Below, one piece after another: positions 45,235-53,755 of a DNA stretch of 64,000 nucleotides (positions within the stretch are counted from its first letter, which is position 1; each line of letters begins with the position of its first letter). This DNA is from JBBRHQ01 sp963725315 (GTDB taxonomy: Bacteria > Actinomycetota > Thermoleophilia > Solirubrobacterales > 70-9). The notes beneath the pieces were generated by a model that worked only from the letters and a program-made list of their open reading frames with translations, had not been told where the DNA came from and ran no database searches. The stretch is taken from the NCBI GenBank assembly GCA_963725315.1, contig CAVRYA010000003.1, positions 124,001 through 188,000 of the forward strand, given 5' to 3'. A program made the translations under genes and the position numbers.

Positions 45235-46707
45235 CTAAAGCGCCCCTAAAGAGGGGCTAACGGATTCCGAAGACTTTGCGAGCGGCAGGCGAACCCGGAA
45301 GAGAGCCCCTCCCTGCGGCGAGGTTGCGAGCTCGACCGCGCCGCCGTGGGAGGTGGTCACGGCCCGCACGATCGCCAGCCCCAGCCCGGTTCCGTTGCCG
45401 GCGGCAGTGTCGGCGGGGCCGCTGCCGCGGACGAAGCGGTCGAAGACCTGATCGCGGACCGTCGCCGGGATCCCTGGGCCGTCGTCGGATACCTCGACCC
45501 AGGCCATCTGGGACGCCCGGTCGACCCCGAGGCGAAGCTCGATGTGGGAGCCCGCCGGAGTGTGGCGGACGGAATTGTCGAGCAGGTTGAGGACGAGCCG
45601 GTGCAACTCGTCGGGGTTGCCCTCGACCATGATCGGCGTCCCGTTGTCGATGCTGAGCTGCCGCTCGCCGCTCACCGGGGCGACCTCGGCGGCGGCGTGG
45701 CCGGCGATCTCGGCGAGATCGCAGCGGCGGCGCTCGCTGCGGCGCCCGGCGTCGGCCCTGGCCAGAAGCAGCAGATCGGCGACCAGCCTGCTCATCCGCC
45801 GCGAGGAGCGAAGCGCGGAATCGACGATCTCCCGGTCCTCGCTGCGGTCCGGCTGCTCGAGCGAGGCCTGGAGCAGCTCGAGGTTGGCGAGCACGCTGGT
45901 CAGCGGAGTACGCATCTCGTGGGAGGCGTCGGCGACGAACTCCCGCTGCTTCTGCATCGCCTGCTCGCGCTCCTCGCGCGCGGAGTCCAGCGAGCGCAGC
46001 ATCTGCTCCAAGGTTCGCGTCAGCTCCCCGACCTCGTCCTCCGCCTTGGGCTCGGGCATGCGGAGCGAGGGATCACGGGTGGCGGCGATCTCGCGGGCCG
46101 TCGCGGTCAGCGAGGCGATCGGCCGCATCGCCCGGTCGGCGATCGCCAGCCCGGCGAGGCTGGCGAGGAGCGTGCCGCCGAGGACGCCGGCCGCGATGAA
46201 CAGCCAGAGGCGCTCGATCGTCGATTCGACGTCCTCGCTGCTCCGGGCGTACTGGACGTACCCCGCCAGCCGCCCTGAGGGGCCGGCTACGGCCGCCGCC
46301 GCCACCCTCATCGATCCGTAGCTCGTGACCCCGACCTTCGGGGGCCCGAGGTAGGCCGCCTTGGGACTGGCATCGAGGATCTGGCGCTGGGAGTCGAAGA
46401 TCCACGCGGTGGCGTCGTTGGAGCGGACGTAGTCCGCGAGGTTCGGCCCCTGCCTGATATAGGAGCCGGTGGGCTGCTCGCTGATCCGCAGGTCGCCGGC
46501 CAGGGTTCGCACCGCGCCCTTCAGCTCACGGTTGAAGTCGTCGTGGATCCTCTCCCCGGCGAAATGCCCGATCACCGCGCCGAAGATCAGCAGGATGGCC
46601 AGGGTGAGGGCGGCGGAGGCGAGGGCCAGGCGCCAGCGAACGGGCCAGGCCCCGGGGTGCAGCAGTCGCCTCTTTCCCCGCTTGCCCGCGCTCTCCCCGG
46701 CAGCCAT
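45235..46707 (-). CDS. Two-component sensor histidine kinase (HAMP-containing)
   Basis: The 490-residue membrane kinase has a first transmembrane helix (LASAALTLAILLIFGAVIG), an extracytoplasmic domain of about 120 residues, a second helix (LFIAAGVLGGTLLASLAGLA), a HAMP domain, the phospho-acceptor His in DASHEMRTPLTSV, and a catalytic domain with NLLDNSVRHTP, DDGPGIP and GTGLGLAIV. It resembles MprB-type kinases. The signal is unknown. ATG 46707 lies 2 bases after the response-regulator stop, so they form one operon. Confidence 0.92.
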   Translation of the reverse strand: MAAGESAGKRGKRRLLHPGAWPVRWRLALASAALTLAILLIFGAVIGHFAGERIHDDFNRELKGAVRTLAGDLRISEQPTGSYIRQGPNLADYVRSNDATAWIFDSQRQILDASPKAAYLGPPKVGVTSYGSMRVAAAAVAGPSGRLAGYVQYARSSEDVESTIERLWLFIAAGVLGGTLLASLAGLAIADRAMRPIASLTATAREIAATRDPSLRMPEPKAEDEVGELTRTLEQMLRSLDSAREEREQAMQKQREFVADASHEMRTPLTSVLANLELLQASLEQPDRSEDREIVDSALRSSRRMSRLVADLLLLARADAGRRSERRRCDLAEIAGHAAAEVAPVSGERQLSIDNGTPIMVEGNPDELHRLVLNLLDNSVRHTPAGSHIELRLGVDRASQMAWVEVSDDGPGIPATVRDQVFDRFVRGSGPADTAAGNGTGLGLAIVRAVTTSHGGAVELATSPQGGALFRVRLPLAKSSESVSPSLGAL

Positions 46708-46709
46708 CG

Positions 46710-47402
46710 CTAGTCCTTGAGCACGTAGCCGGCGCCTCGCTTGGTGTGGAGCAGGCGGGGCTCGCCGCCGGCCTCGAGCTTGCGGCGCAGGTTGGAGATG
46801 AAGACGTCGATGGTGTTCGTCGGAGCCATCGGGTCGTACCCCCAGACCTCGTCGAGCAGGCGCTCGCGCGAGACCACCAAGCGGTGGTTTCGCATCAGGT
46901 ACTCGAGCAGCTCGAACTCGCGGTTGGTCAGCTCGATCTCACGCTCGCCGCGGACGACCTCGCGAGTGTCCGGGTTCAGCCGCAGGTCGGCGACGGCCAG
47001 GGAGGCGCTTCCCCGGGGCGGGCGCCGGCGCAGCAGCGCCCGGATCCGCGCCAGCAGCTCGCGCCGCTCGAAGGGCTTCACCAGGTAGTCGTCGGCGCCA
47101 CTGTCGAGTCCGGCGACCCTGTCCTCGGTCTCGGCCCTGGCGGTCAGCATGAGGATCGGGACGTCGCCCTCGGCCCGCAACCGCCGGCAGACCTCGACCC
47201 CGTCGAGCCTCGGGAGGCCGAGGTCGAGGACGACGATGTCTGGGAAGAAGTCGCTGGCCTCCTCGAGCGCTTCGATGCCGTCGCCGGCGGTGCGCACGTC
47301 GTAGCCCTCGTTACGAAGCGATCGCCGCAGCACGTCGGTGATCTCGACGTCGTCCTCGACGACGAGCACCCGGCCCCCGAGCATTTCCGCGTCTGCGGCC
47401 AC
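46710..47402 (-). CDS. OmpR-family response regulator
   Basis: The 230-residue regulator has a receiver domain with phospho-acceptor Asp in VVLDLGLPRLDG and Lys in VKPFERRELL, followed by a winged-helix domain (LTNREFELLEYLMRN, TIDVFISNLRRKLE). It is the partner of the kinase downstream. GTG 47402 is supported by TAACAT exactly 6 bases upstream; an internal ATG six codons later is the alternative. Confidence 0.92.
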   Translation of the reverse strand: MAADAEMLGGRVLVVEDDVEITDVLRRSLRNEGYDVRTAGDGIEALEEASDFFPDIVVLDLGLPRLDGVEVCRRLRAEGDVPILMLTARAETEDRVAGLDSGADDYLVKPFERRELLARIRALLRRRPPRGSASLAVADLRLNPDTREVVRGEREIELTNREFELLEYLMRNHRLVVSRERLLDEVWGYDPMAPTNTIDVFISNLRRKLEAGGEPRLLHTKRGAGYVLKD

Positions 47403-47408
47403 GTTCCG

Positions 47409-47414
47409 ATGTTA
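47409..47414 (-). promoter_or_regulatory. -10 element of the response-regulator gene
   Basis: On the minus strand TAACAT precedes the GTG by six bases. This predicts a leaderless mRNA and supports that start. Confidence 0.5.
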
Positions 47415-47421
47415 GCCCCGG

Positions 47422-47449
47422 TTGGACCCCGAATCGGGCGCTTTAGGGT
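47422..47449 (+). promoter_or_regulatory. Promoter candidate of ftsK
   Basis: TTGGAC (47422-47427), 16-base spacer, TAGGGT (47444-47449). The divergent arrangement with the regulator's promoter leaves about 65 bases of leader before ftsK. Confidence 0.45.
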
Positions 47450-47519
47450 CAATTTATGCGCCCGAGGCGGGCTCTCGCGAGGCGCAGGGCTGGCGCCCCG
47501 GGCGTCGAATGGGGAGAGC

Positions 47520-50003
47520 ATGTTCGTGCGGCAGAAGAGCCGTTCCGCTGCGCCGCGCCGGGGGACGGCGCGGAAGCGGCGAGCGCCGGCGAAACGCCGA
47601 AAGCCCGCCCCGCGGCGCCGCTCGGTGGCGGCGGGGATCGAGCAGCGCCACCTCGACGTCGCCGGGCTCTCGCTGATCGCAGCCGGCATCTACCTGACCC
47701 TCGTCCTCTGGCTCGGCTGGGACGGCGGCCGGGTGGGTTCGGCAGCCAACGAAGGGCTCAGCTTCGCCTTCGGCAAGGTCGCCTACCTGATCCCCCTGGC
47801 GCTCTACGTCTGCGGCGCGGCGCTGATCCTGAAGCCGTTCCTGCCGGCGATAAAGCCCCTGCGCACGGGCGGGATCTGCCTTCTGGCCGGGCTCCTGCTG
47901 GCCTTCGCGGCCCAGACCGCCGGGATCGGGCCCGATCGCCCGCCTCGTCCTGAGACGTTCGACTCGAGCTGGTTCCCCCATCACGGCGGGGTCGTGGGCG
48001 AGTCGCTCTACTGGGCGACCTCGACTCTGTTCCAGCGGGTCGGGGCTCATATCGTCGCCGTCCTGCTGATCGTCGCCGGCTGCCTGCTGCTCACCGGGAT
48101 CTCGATCGCGACCGCGCTCAGCGCCGGGGGCCGGGCGCTGCGCCGCGCCCGCGAGGGGACCGGCGAGATGGCCCGCACGGTCGCCGGCTCCCGCCGGCCG
48201 TGGGAGGAGCCCGGCGGCTTCGGCGACGGTGCGGCGACCGACGTCATGGACTCCTATCCCGACGAGGACGAGCTCTCGCCGACGGTCGCCATTCCCGAGG
48301 ACGAGTCGGCCGCGGACGATCCCGAGCACGACGCGGTCACCGAGGACTTCGACGCGGAGCTCCTCGAGCTCGAGTCCGAGACCCATCCCGACGACGCCGC
48401 GATCAAGCCCGAGACCGAGGATGTCGCGGCAGCCGGGGAGGGGGAGGCGCCGACGACCCCGATGGGCCAGAAGCGCGGCGTCACCACCTCGGAGGAGATC
48501 GACTACAAGCTGCCGCCGACGAACGCCCTGGAGAAGGGCAAGAAGGATTCCGGCCCTGATCCCCGCGACCAAGAGGCGGTGGGGCGCAAGCTGGTCGAGA
48601 CGCTCGGCCACTTCGGGGTCGAGGCCCGGATCGTCGGCATCGTCAGCGGCCCGCACGTCTCCCGCTATGAGCTGCGGCTGGCACCGGGCACGAAGGTGAA
48701 GAAGGTGACCGAGCTGGCCAACGACCTCGCCTACGCTCTCGCCTCCACCGACATCCGCATCCTGGCGCCGATCCCCGGCAAGCAGGCGGTCGGGGTCGAG
48801 GTGCCGAACTCGAGGCGCAGGATCGTCCGCCTCGGCGACATCTACCGGGGGCGGCCGGAGAAGACCTCGCCGCTGGTCGCCTGGCTCGGCAAGGGCATCG
48901 ACGGCAACGCGGTGTGGACCGACCTGGCGAAGATGCCGCACGTGCTGGTCGCCGGCACGACCGGATCGGGCAAGTCCGGCTGCGTCAACGCGATCCTCTC
49001 CTCGATCCTCATGCACGCATCGCCGAACGAGGTGCGGCTCGTGCTGGTCGATCCCAAGCAGGTCGAGCTCAACCATTACGAGACGGTCCCGCACCTGCTG
49101 ACGCCCGTCGTCACCTCGCCCCGATTGGCCGCCAACGTGCTCGCCAACCTGATCGGGGAGATGGAGAGCCGCTACGGGATCATGGGCGAGGCGCGTTGTC
49201 GCAACCTGGCCGAGCTCAACCGGGCTCGGGCCAAGGCCGGAGAGGCGCCGCTGCCGCACATCCTCTGCGTGATCGACGAGCTCGCCGACCTGATGATGGT
49301 GGCGCCGGCCGAGGTCGAGGACTCGATCATCAGGTTGGCCCAGAAGTCCCGGGCGACCGGGATCCACCTGGTGCTGGCGACACAGCGGCCCTCGACCGAC
49401 ATCATCACCGGGACGATCAAGGTCAACATCCCGGCCCGGATCGCCTTCGCGGTCTCCTCGCAGACCGACTCCAGAGTGATCCTCGACCAGGGTGGGGCCG
49501 AGGCGCTGCTCGGCCAGGGCGACATGCTCTTCCGCGGCGCGGGGACCTCGAAGCTGGCGCGGATCCAGGGGGCCTTCGTCACCGAAGAGGAGACCGCCAG
49601 GATCACCAGGCACTGGTCGAAGCAGGGGGAGCCCGAGTTCGAGGAGGAGCTGCTCGAGACCCGCGAGGATCCGGCCGGCGAGGGCGAGGACGGTGAGTTC
49701 AATCCCGACCAGGACGACCTGCTCGAAGAGGCGATCCGGCTCGTCGTCCAGACCGAGACGGCCTCGGTCTCGATGATCCAGCGCCGGCTGAGGGTCGGCT
49801 ACACCCGGGCCGGGCGCCTGATCGACATGCTCGAGCGCCGCGGGGTGATCTCGGGCTATGAGGGCTCGAAGCCGCGGCAGGTGCTGATCACCGAGGCCGA
49901 TCTTCCACGGGTGCTGGGAACTCCGGGCCCCGATCTCCCCCCGGGTGGCGGCGGGGCGGTCGAGGACGAGGGCGAGCCGGTCGCCAACGCGAACGACGCC
50001 TGA
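47520..50003 (+). CDS. ftsK: DNA translocase FtsK/SpoIIIE
   Basis: FtsK pumps chromosomal DNA at the division septum. The 827-residue protein has a basic N-terminus, four predicted membrane helices (for example LIAAGIYLTLVLWLGW and VAYLIPLALYVCGAALIL), an acidic linker, the motor with Walker A VAGTTGSGKSGCVN near 480 and Walker B CVIDELADLMMV near 583, and the DNA-reading gamma winged helix at the end (SVSMIQRRLRVGYTRAGRLI). ATG 47520 is preceded by GGGGAGAGC. A much longer upstream reading frame is antisense to the regulator and was discarded. Confidence 0.95.
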   Translation: MFVRQKSRSAAPRRGTARKRRAPAKRRKPAPRRRSVAAGIEQRHLDVAGLSLIAAGIYLTLVLWLGWDGGRVGSAANEGLSFAFGKVAYLIPLALYVCGAALILKPFLPAIKPLRTGGICLLAGLLLAFAAQTAGIGPDRPPRPETFDSSWFPHHGGVVGESLYWATSTLFQRVGAHIVAVLLIVAGCLLLTGISIATALSAGGRALRRAREGTGEMARTVAGSRRPWEEPGGFGDGAATDVMDSYPDEDELSPTVAIPEDESAADDPEHDAVTEDFDAELLELESETHPDDAAIKPETEDVAAAGEGEAPTTPMGQKRGVTTSEEIDYKLPPTNALEKGKKDSGPDPRDQEAVGRKLVETLGHFGVEARIVGIVSGPHVSRYELRLAPGTKVKKVTELANDLAYALASTDIRILAPIPGKQAVGVEVPNSRRRIVRLGDIYRGRPEKTSPLVAWLGKGIDGNAVWTDLAKMPHVLVAGTTGSGKSGCVNAILSSILMHASPNEVRLVLVDPKQVELNHYETVPHLLTPVVTSPRLAANVLANLIGEMESRYGIMGEARCRNLAELNRARAKAGEAPLPHILCVIDELADLMMVAPAEVEDSIIRLAQKSRATGIHLVLATQRPSTDIITGTIKVNIPARIAFAVSSQTDSRVILDQGGAEALLGQGDMLFRGAGTSKLARIQGAFVTEEETARITRHWSKQGEPEFEEELLETREDPAGEGEDGEFNPDQDDLLEEAIRLVVQTETASVSMIQRRLRVGYTRAGRLIDMLERRGVISGYEGSKPRQVLITEADLPRVLGTPGPDLPPGGGGAVEDEGEPVANANDA

Positions 50004-50065
50004 GCGGCGCCGACGGTCGCGGTCGAGCAAGCCGCGGGCGGCCTCGCATAGGACAATGTCGCCTG

Positions 50066-50836
50066 ATGTCACCGCTCGAGCCAGCCATAGGAGCGACCCT
50101 CCGCGACACGCGGATACGGCGCAAGATCGACCTCGCGGAGGTCGAGTCGGAGACCAAGATCCGGGTTCGCTACCTGCGGGCGCTCGAGAACGAGGAGTGG
50201 GACGTGCTGCCCGGCGGCGCCTACACGCGCAGCTTCATCCGCACCTACGGAGCCTTTCTCGGCCTCGACGGGGAGGTGCTCGCCGATACCTACCGGCGCG
50301 AGTTCGAGCAGACGCCGGCGGAGCGCCCGCCACGCCATGAGCCGGTGCCCGCGCCGCGCCCGCCCGGGGGCGGAAGGGGGGGAGGGGGGATCTCGAAGGC
50401 GGCGCTGGCCGGCCTGATCTCGATCGCGCTGATCGCGCTGCTGATCGCTATCGGGCTGCTCAGCGGAGGCTCGGACAACAGCGAGCCGGCGCCGGCCCCG
50501 AATGGCAACAACCCCGGCCAGAAGCCGCGCCAGAAGCAGGGCCACCGGGGCTCGGGGGTGACGCTGCGGCTGGTGGCCGAGGCCGACGTCTGGGTCTGCC
50601 TGGTCAACGCCAAGGGCAACAACCTGATCGCAGGGGAGATCCTCGCCGCCGGCACCCGGAGCGGCCCCTACCGCTCCGGTAGCTTCACGGTCTCCTTTGG
50701 AAACGGCTCGGTGAGGATGCAGGTGAACGGAAGGCAGGCGCCGCTCGAGAGCACCCCCAACCCGATCGGCTACCGGATCGTCCCCGGCGGACGAGTCCAA
50801 CCGCTCCCGGAAAGCGCCAGGCCGACCTGCCAGTGA
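50066..50836 (+). CDS. rodZ: RodZ-like membrane HTH protein
   Basis: The 256-residue protein begins with a Cro-type helix-turn-helix (IGATLRDTRIRRKIDLAEVE, then VRYLRALENEEWDVLPGGAYT), then a Pro/Gly linker, one transmembrane helix (ALAGLISIALIALLIAIGLL near 115-135) and a beta-rich extracytoplasmic DUF4115 domain (VTLRLVAEADVWVCLVNAKG). RodZ links MreB to the cell-wall machinery; in coccoid or MreB-less actinobacteria its role may differ. GACAAT lies 8 bases before the ATG. The stop overlaps cinA. Confidence 0.85.
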   Translation: MSPLEPAIGATLRDTRIRRKIDLAEVESETKIRVRYLRALENEEWDVLPGGAYTRSFIRTYGAFLGLDGEVLADTYRREFEQTPAERPPRHEPVPAPRPPGGGRGGGGISKAALAGLISIALIALLIAIGLLSGGSDNSEPAPAPNGNNPGQKPRQKQGHRGSGVTLRLVAEADVWVCLVNAKGNNLIAGEILAAGTRSGPYRSGSFTVSFGNGSVRMQVNGRQAPLESTPNPIGYRIVPGGRVQPLPESARPTCQ

Positions 50837-52128
50837 GCGAAGCTGCCGACCCTGTCCGGGCGGGGATCCTCGTAACCGGGACCGAGGTGCTGAACGGCCG
50901 TGTCAGCGACCGCAACGGCCCCTGGATCTCCGAACGGCTGGGGGAGCTGGGAGTCGAGGTGGCGCAGATCCTGGTGGTCGGCGATCGTCCCGAAGACCTC
51001 GAGGCGGGCCTGCGCTTCCTGGCCGCCGAGGGGGTGGAGCTGATCGTCACGTCGGGTGGGCTCGGCCCGACCGCCGACGACCTCACCGCCGAGGTGGTCG
51101 GCCGCTTCGCCGGGCGGGAGATGGTGCTCGATGAGGAGATGGAGGAGAAGATCGCGGCGATCCTGCGCGCCTTCGCCAGCCGCTGGCGGCGGTTCGACAC
51201 CGAGGCGATCCTCGCCGCCAATCGCAAGCAGGCGATGATCCCGCGCGGCTCGACGGCGCTCGACCCCGAGGGGACGGCCCCGGGGCTCGTCGTCCCCGCC
51301 GGGGAGGTCGTCGTCATCGTCCTCCCCGGGCCCCCGCGCGAGCTGCAGCCGATGTGGCGGCGGGCGATCGAGGCGGCACCGGCGCAGGAGGTGCTGGCCA
51401 GGGCGACGACGCTGCGCGGCTACACCCTGCGGATGTTCGGGGTGCCGGAGTCCGAGATCGCCCGCAGCCTGGTCGAGATCGAGTCGGCCGGGACGGCGAT
51501 CGACGCGGTCGAGATCACCACCTGCCTGCGGCGGGGGGAGATCGAGATAGACGTCCGCTGGCGCGAGCAGGCCGCCGCGGAGGCCGAGGCGGTGAAGCGG
51601 GGCCTGATCGAGCGCCACAAGCAATTCCTGTTCAGCGTGGACGGGACGACGATCGACGAGATCGTCGCCGGGCTGCTGCGCGGCCACCGCCTCGGCCTGG
51701 CCGAGTCCTGCAGCGGCGGCCAGATGGCCTCCCGGATCACCTCGAGGCCGGGTGCCTCGGATTACTTCGCCGGCAGCGCGGTCACCTACTCGAACCAGGC
51801 CAAGGTTTCGCTGCTCGGCGTCGAGCAGGAGCTGATCGAGCGCCACGGCGCGGTCTCCCCGGAGGTCGCCGAGGCGATGGCGATCGGCGCCCTGGAGCGC
51901 TTCGAGGCCGACGTCGCGGTCTCGATCACCGGGATCGCCGGCCCCGAAGGAGGGAGCGAGGAAAAGCCGGTCGGCTACGTCTGCTTCAACGCCCGCCTCG
52001 CCGACGGGACCAGCATCGCCCGCGACCCGGTGATCCCCGGCGGGCGCGATGACATCCGCGAGCGCTCGAGCCTGGTCGGGCTGCACCTGCTGCGGACGAT
52101 GCTCGGATCCGACGACTCGCCGATCTGA
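50833..52128 (+). CDS. cinA: CinA family nicotinamide-nucleotide amidase
   Basis: CinA couples an N-terminal MoCF-like domain (ILVTGTEVLNGRVSDRNGPW, VTSGGLGPTADDLT), associated with ADP-ribose pyrophosphatase activity, to a C-terminal NMN deamidase domain with Ser in LAESCSGGQMASRIT near residue 290 and GIAGPEGGSEEKPVG. Length, 431 residues, is full. In many actinobacteria and firmicutes it precedes recA, as it nearly does here. Confidence 0.94.
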   Translation: MSEAADPVRAGILVTGTEVLNGRVSDRNGPWISERLGELGVEVAQILVVGDRPEDLEAGLRFLAAEGVELIVTSGGLGPTADDLTAEVVGRFAGREMVLDEEMEEKIAAILRAFASRWRRFDTEAILAANRKQAMIPRGSTALDPEGTAPGLVVPAGEVVVIVLPGPPRELQPMWRRAIEAAPAQEVLARATTLRGYTLRMFGVPESEIARSLVEIESAGTAIDAVEITTCLRRGEIEIDVRWREQAAAEAEAVKRGLIERHKQFLFSVDGTTIDEIVAGLLRGHRLGLAESCSGGQMASRITSRPGASDYFAGSAVTYSNQAKVSLLGVEQELIERHGAVSPEVAEAMAIGALERFEADVAVSITGIAGPEGGSEEKPVGYVCFNARLADGTSIARDPVIPGGRDDIRERSSLVGLHLLRTMLGSDDSPI

Positions 52129-52152
52129 GCGGCGCCGTTGGCGAGAGCGATC

Positions 52153-53067
52153 TCAGTCACCAATGAGGTGACCGATTGCACTCCCGGCAGCGGCGTCCCG
52201 GGCGAAGAGGTCGCGGGCGCGCTCGGCGACCAGATCGGGCTTCTCGTCGACCAGGAAATGGCCCGCGTCGGGCACCAGCTCGACCTCGAGCCGGTCGGCG
52301 TGGCCCTGATAGCCGCTGGTGATCAGCCGGTGGGAGATCATCACGTCGCGCCGGCCGAAGAGCAGCAGTGTCGGCATGGTCAGTCGCGCCTCTGCGAAGG
52401 TGCCCCTGTAGGCGTCGAGGAAGGACGAGACGTAGCTGCGGTAGAGCTCCTGGGTGACGTGGACTCGGGAGGGGGCCGAGAGCGGCGCCGCGTAGGCCTC
52501 GACGTCCTCGGCGTCGAAGGGATCGCCGGCGTTGCCGCGCAGCAGGCGGCCGCGGGCGAAGCCGCGTCGCATCAGCGCAGGGCCCAGCGGGGAGGCGTTG
52601 AGGAAGGCGTACCAGCTTCGCCAGAGCTGGTCGAACCCCTCGGGGCCGAGGGGCGGCCAGGGGTGGGGGGTGCTGCAGGCGACGACCGCGCCGACCCGGT
52701 CAGGATGGAAGATGCCGAGCAGGAAGGCCGTGAAGCCGCCCCAGTCGTGCCCGATGACGTTGAATCGCTCGATCCCCAGGGCGTCGAGCAGGGCGATCTG
52801 GTCCGACGCGAAGGTGAGCGGGTCATAACCCCGCCCGGGAGCGTCGGTCCAGCCGAAGCCGCGAAGGTCGGGAGCGATCAGGCGGTTGCCGTCGCGCAGC
52901 CGCCCGATCACGGGCGCCCACATCCGGTGGTGCTGGGGCCAGCCGTGAAGGAGGAGGATCGGCCGGCCTTCGCCCGCCTCGGCGTAGTGGACCCGGAGCC
53001 CGCCGGCGACGACGTAGCGATGCTCGGCGCCCTCGATGGCCGGGGGTCGCTGGGGGATGCTCGACAC
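52153..53067 (-). CDS. Alpha/beta hydrolase, epoxide hydrolase / dehalogenase-like
   Basis: The 304-residue protein has the oxyanion HGWPQ (LLLHGWPQHHRMW), nucleophile Asp in VIGHDWGGFTAF near residue 115, a cap domain, and the catalytic His in DAGHFLVDEKPD. An Asp nucleophile followed by Trp is typical of epoxide hydrolases and haloalkane/fluoroacetate dehalogenases rather than esterases. GTG 53067 is chosen because TAGACT lies 7 bases upstream; a longer frame to 53592 is antisense to thpR. It sits alone on the minus strand between cinA and thpR. Confidence 0.85.
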   Translation of the reverse strand: MSSIPQRPPAIEGAEHRYVVAGGLRVHYAEAGEGRPILLLHGWPQHHRMWAPVIGRLRDGNRLIAPDLRGFGWTDAPGRGYDPLTFASDQIALLDALGIERFNVIGHDWGGFTAFLLGIFHPDRVGAVVACSTPHPWPPLGPEGFDQLWRSWYAFLNASPLGPALMRRGFARGRLLRGNAGDPFDAEDVEAYAAPLSAPSRVHVTQELYRSYVSSFLDAYRGTFAEARLTMPTLLLFGRRDVMISHRLITSGYQGHADRLEVELVPDAGHFLVDEKPDLVAERARDLFARDAAAGSAIGHLIGD

Positions 53068-53109
53068 GGTTTCGAGTCTATGGATTGACAGGTCCGCCAC
53101 ACCCTGGGA

Positions 53110-53138
53110 TTGCGCTGCGAGTCGACGCCCCCTAGTTT
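53110..53138 (+). promoter_or_regulatory. Promoter of thpR-recA
   Basis: TTGCGC (53110-53115), 17-base spacer, TAGTTT (53133-53138), 8 bases before the thpR ATG. No LexA-type box (GAAC-N4-GTTC) is visible around it, so SOS control of recA is not evident. Confidence 0.6.
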
Positions 53139-53146
53139 GAGCGGCG

Positions 53147-53749
53147 ATGAGTGCTCCGTCTGCCGAGAGCCCGCCGGCGCGACTCTTCGTCGCGCTCGAG
53201 TTGCCCGCCGAGGTTCGGTCGGGGATCGACCGCTGGGGAGGCGACCAGCTCCGCGACCCGGCACTGCGGCGGGTGCGAGTCGATGCGCTCCACGTCACCC
53301 TGGTCTTCCTCGGAGACACCCCGGCCGAGCGCATCCAGCGGATCGCCGCGGTGCTGCTGCGTCTCGACGGGATCGCGCCACGGGTTGAGCTGGCGCCCCA
53401 GCCGGTGTCGCTTCCGCGGGGGAGGCGTCCGGGGCTCTTCGCGCTCGAGGTGCGCTCGGAGCGGGTCAGGGAGATCGAGGCGTGGCTGGCGGACGGGCTC
53501 GCCGAGGCCGGACTGCACGAGCCCGAGCAGCGCCCCTTCTTCCCGCACGTGACGGTGGCCCGGGTGCGGCGGCGCTCGCGCAAGCCGCTCAAGGTCGGGG
53601 ACCCGCCGGGGCGGCTGCCGGAAGCGCTGCTTCGGCCCTTCCTTGCCGTCCGGGTCGCTCTTTACCTTTCGTCTTTCCGGCCGGCCGGCGTTCACTACTC
53701 GCCGCTGGCACAAGTCGAGTTGCCCTCAGGCGAGACGGCGGTGAGGTGA
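53147..53749 (+). CDS. thpR: RNA 2',3'-cyclic phosphodiesterase
   Basis: The 200-residue protein of the 2H phosphoesterase family has both HxT motifs: HVTLVFLGD near residue 46 and HVTVARVRRR near 134. It hydrolyses 2',3'-cyclic phosphates on RNA or nucleotides; the physiological substrate is not settled. It is followed after 6 bases by recA, with which it shares the promoter. Confidence 0.9.
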   Translation: MSAPSAESPPARLFVALELPAEVRSGIDRWGGDQLRDPALRRVRVDALHVTLVFLGDTPAERIQRIAAVLLRLDGIAPRVELAPQPVSLPRGRRPGLFALEVRSERVREIEAWLADGLAEAGLHEPEQRPFFPHVTVARVRRRSRKPLKVGDPPGRLPEALLRPFLAVRVALYLSSFRPAGVHYSPLAQVELPSGETAVR

Positions 53750-53755
53750 AGAAAT

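Noticed and set aside
46746..47519. N-terminal extension of ftsK through the response-regulator gene
   Set aside because: It is antisense to the OmpR-type regulator, whereas ATG 47520 has GGGGAGAGC in front and begins the normal FtsK N-terminus.
53068..53592. N-terminal extension of the alpha/beta hydrolase
   Set aside because: The extra 175 codons are antisense to thpR and show no domain; GTG 53067 has a -10 hexamer and starts the hydrolase fold.
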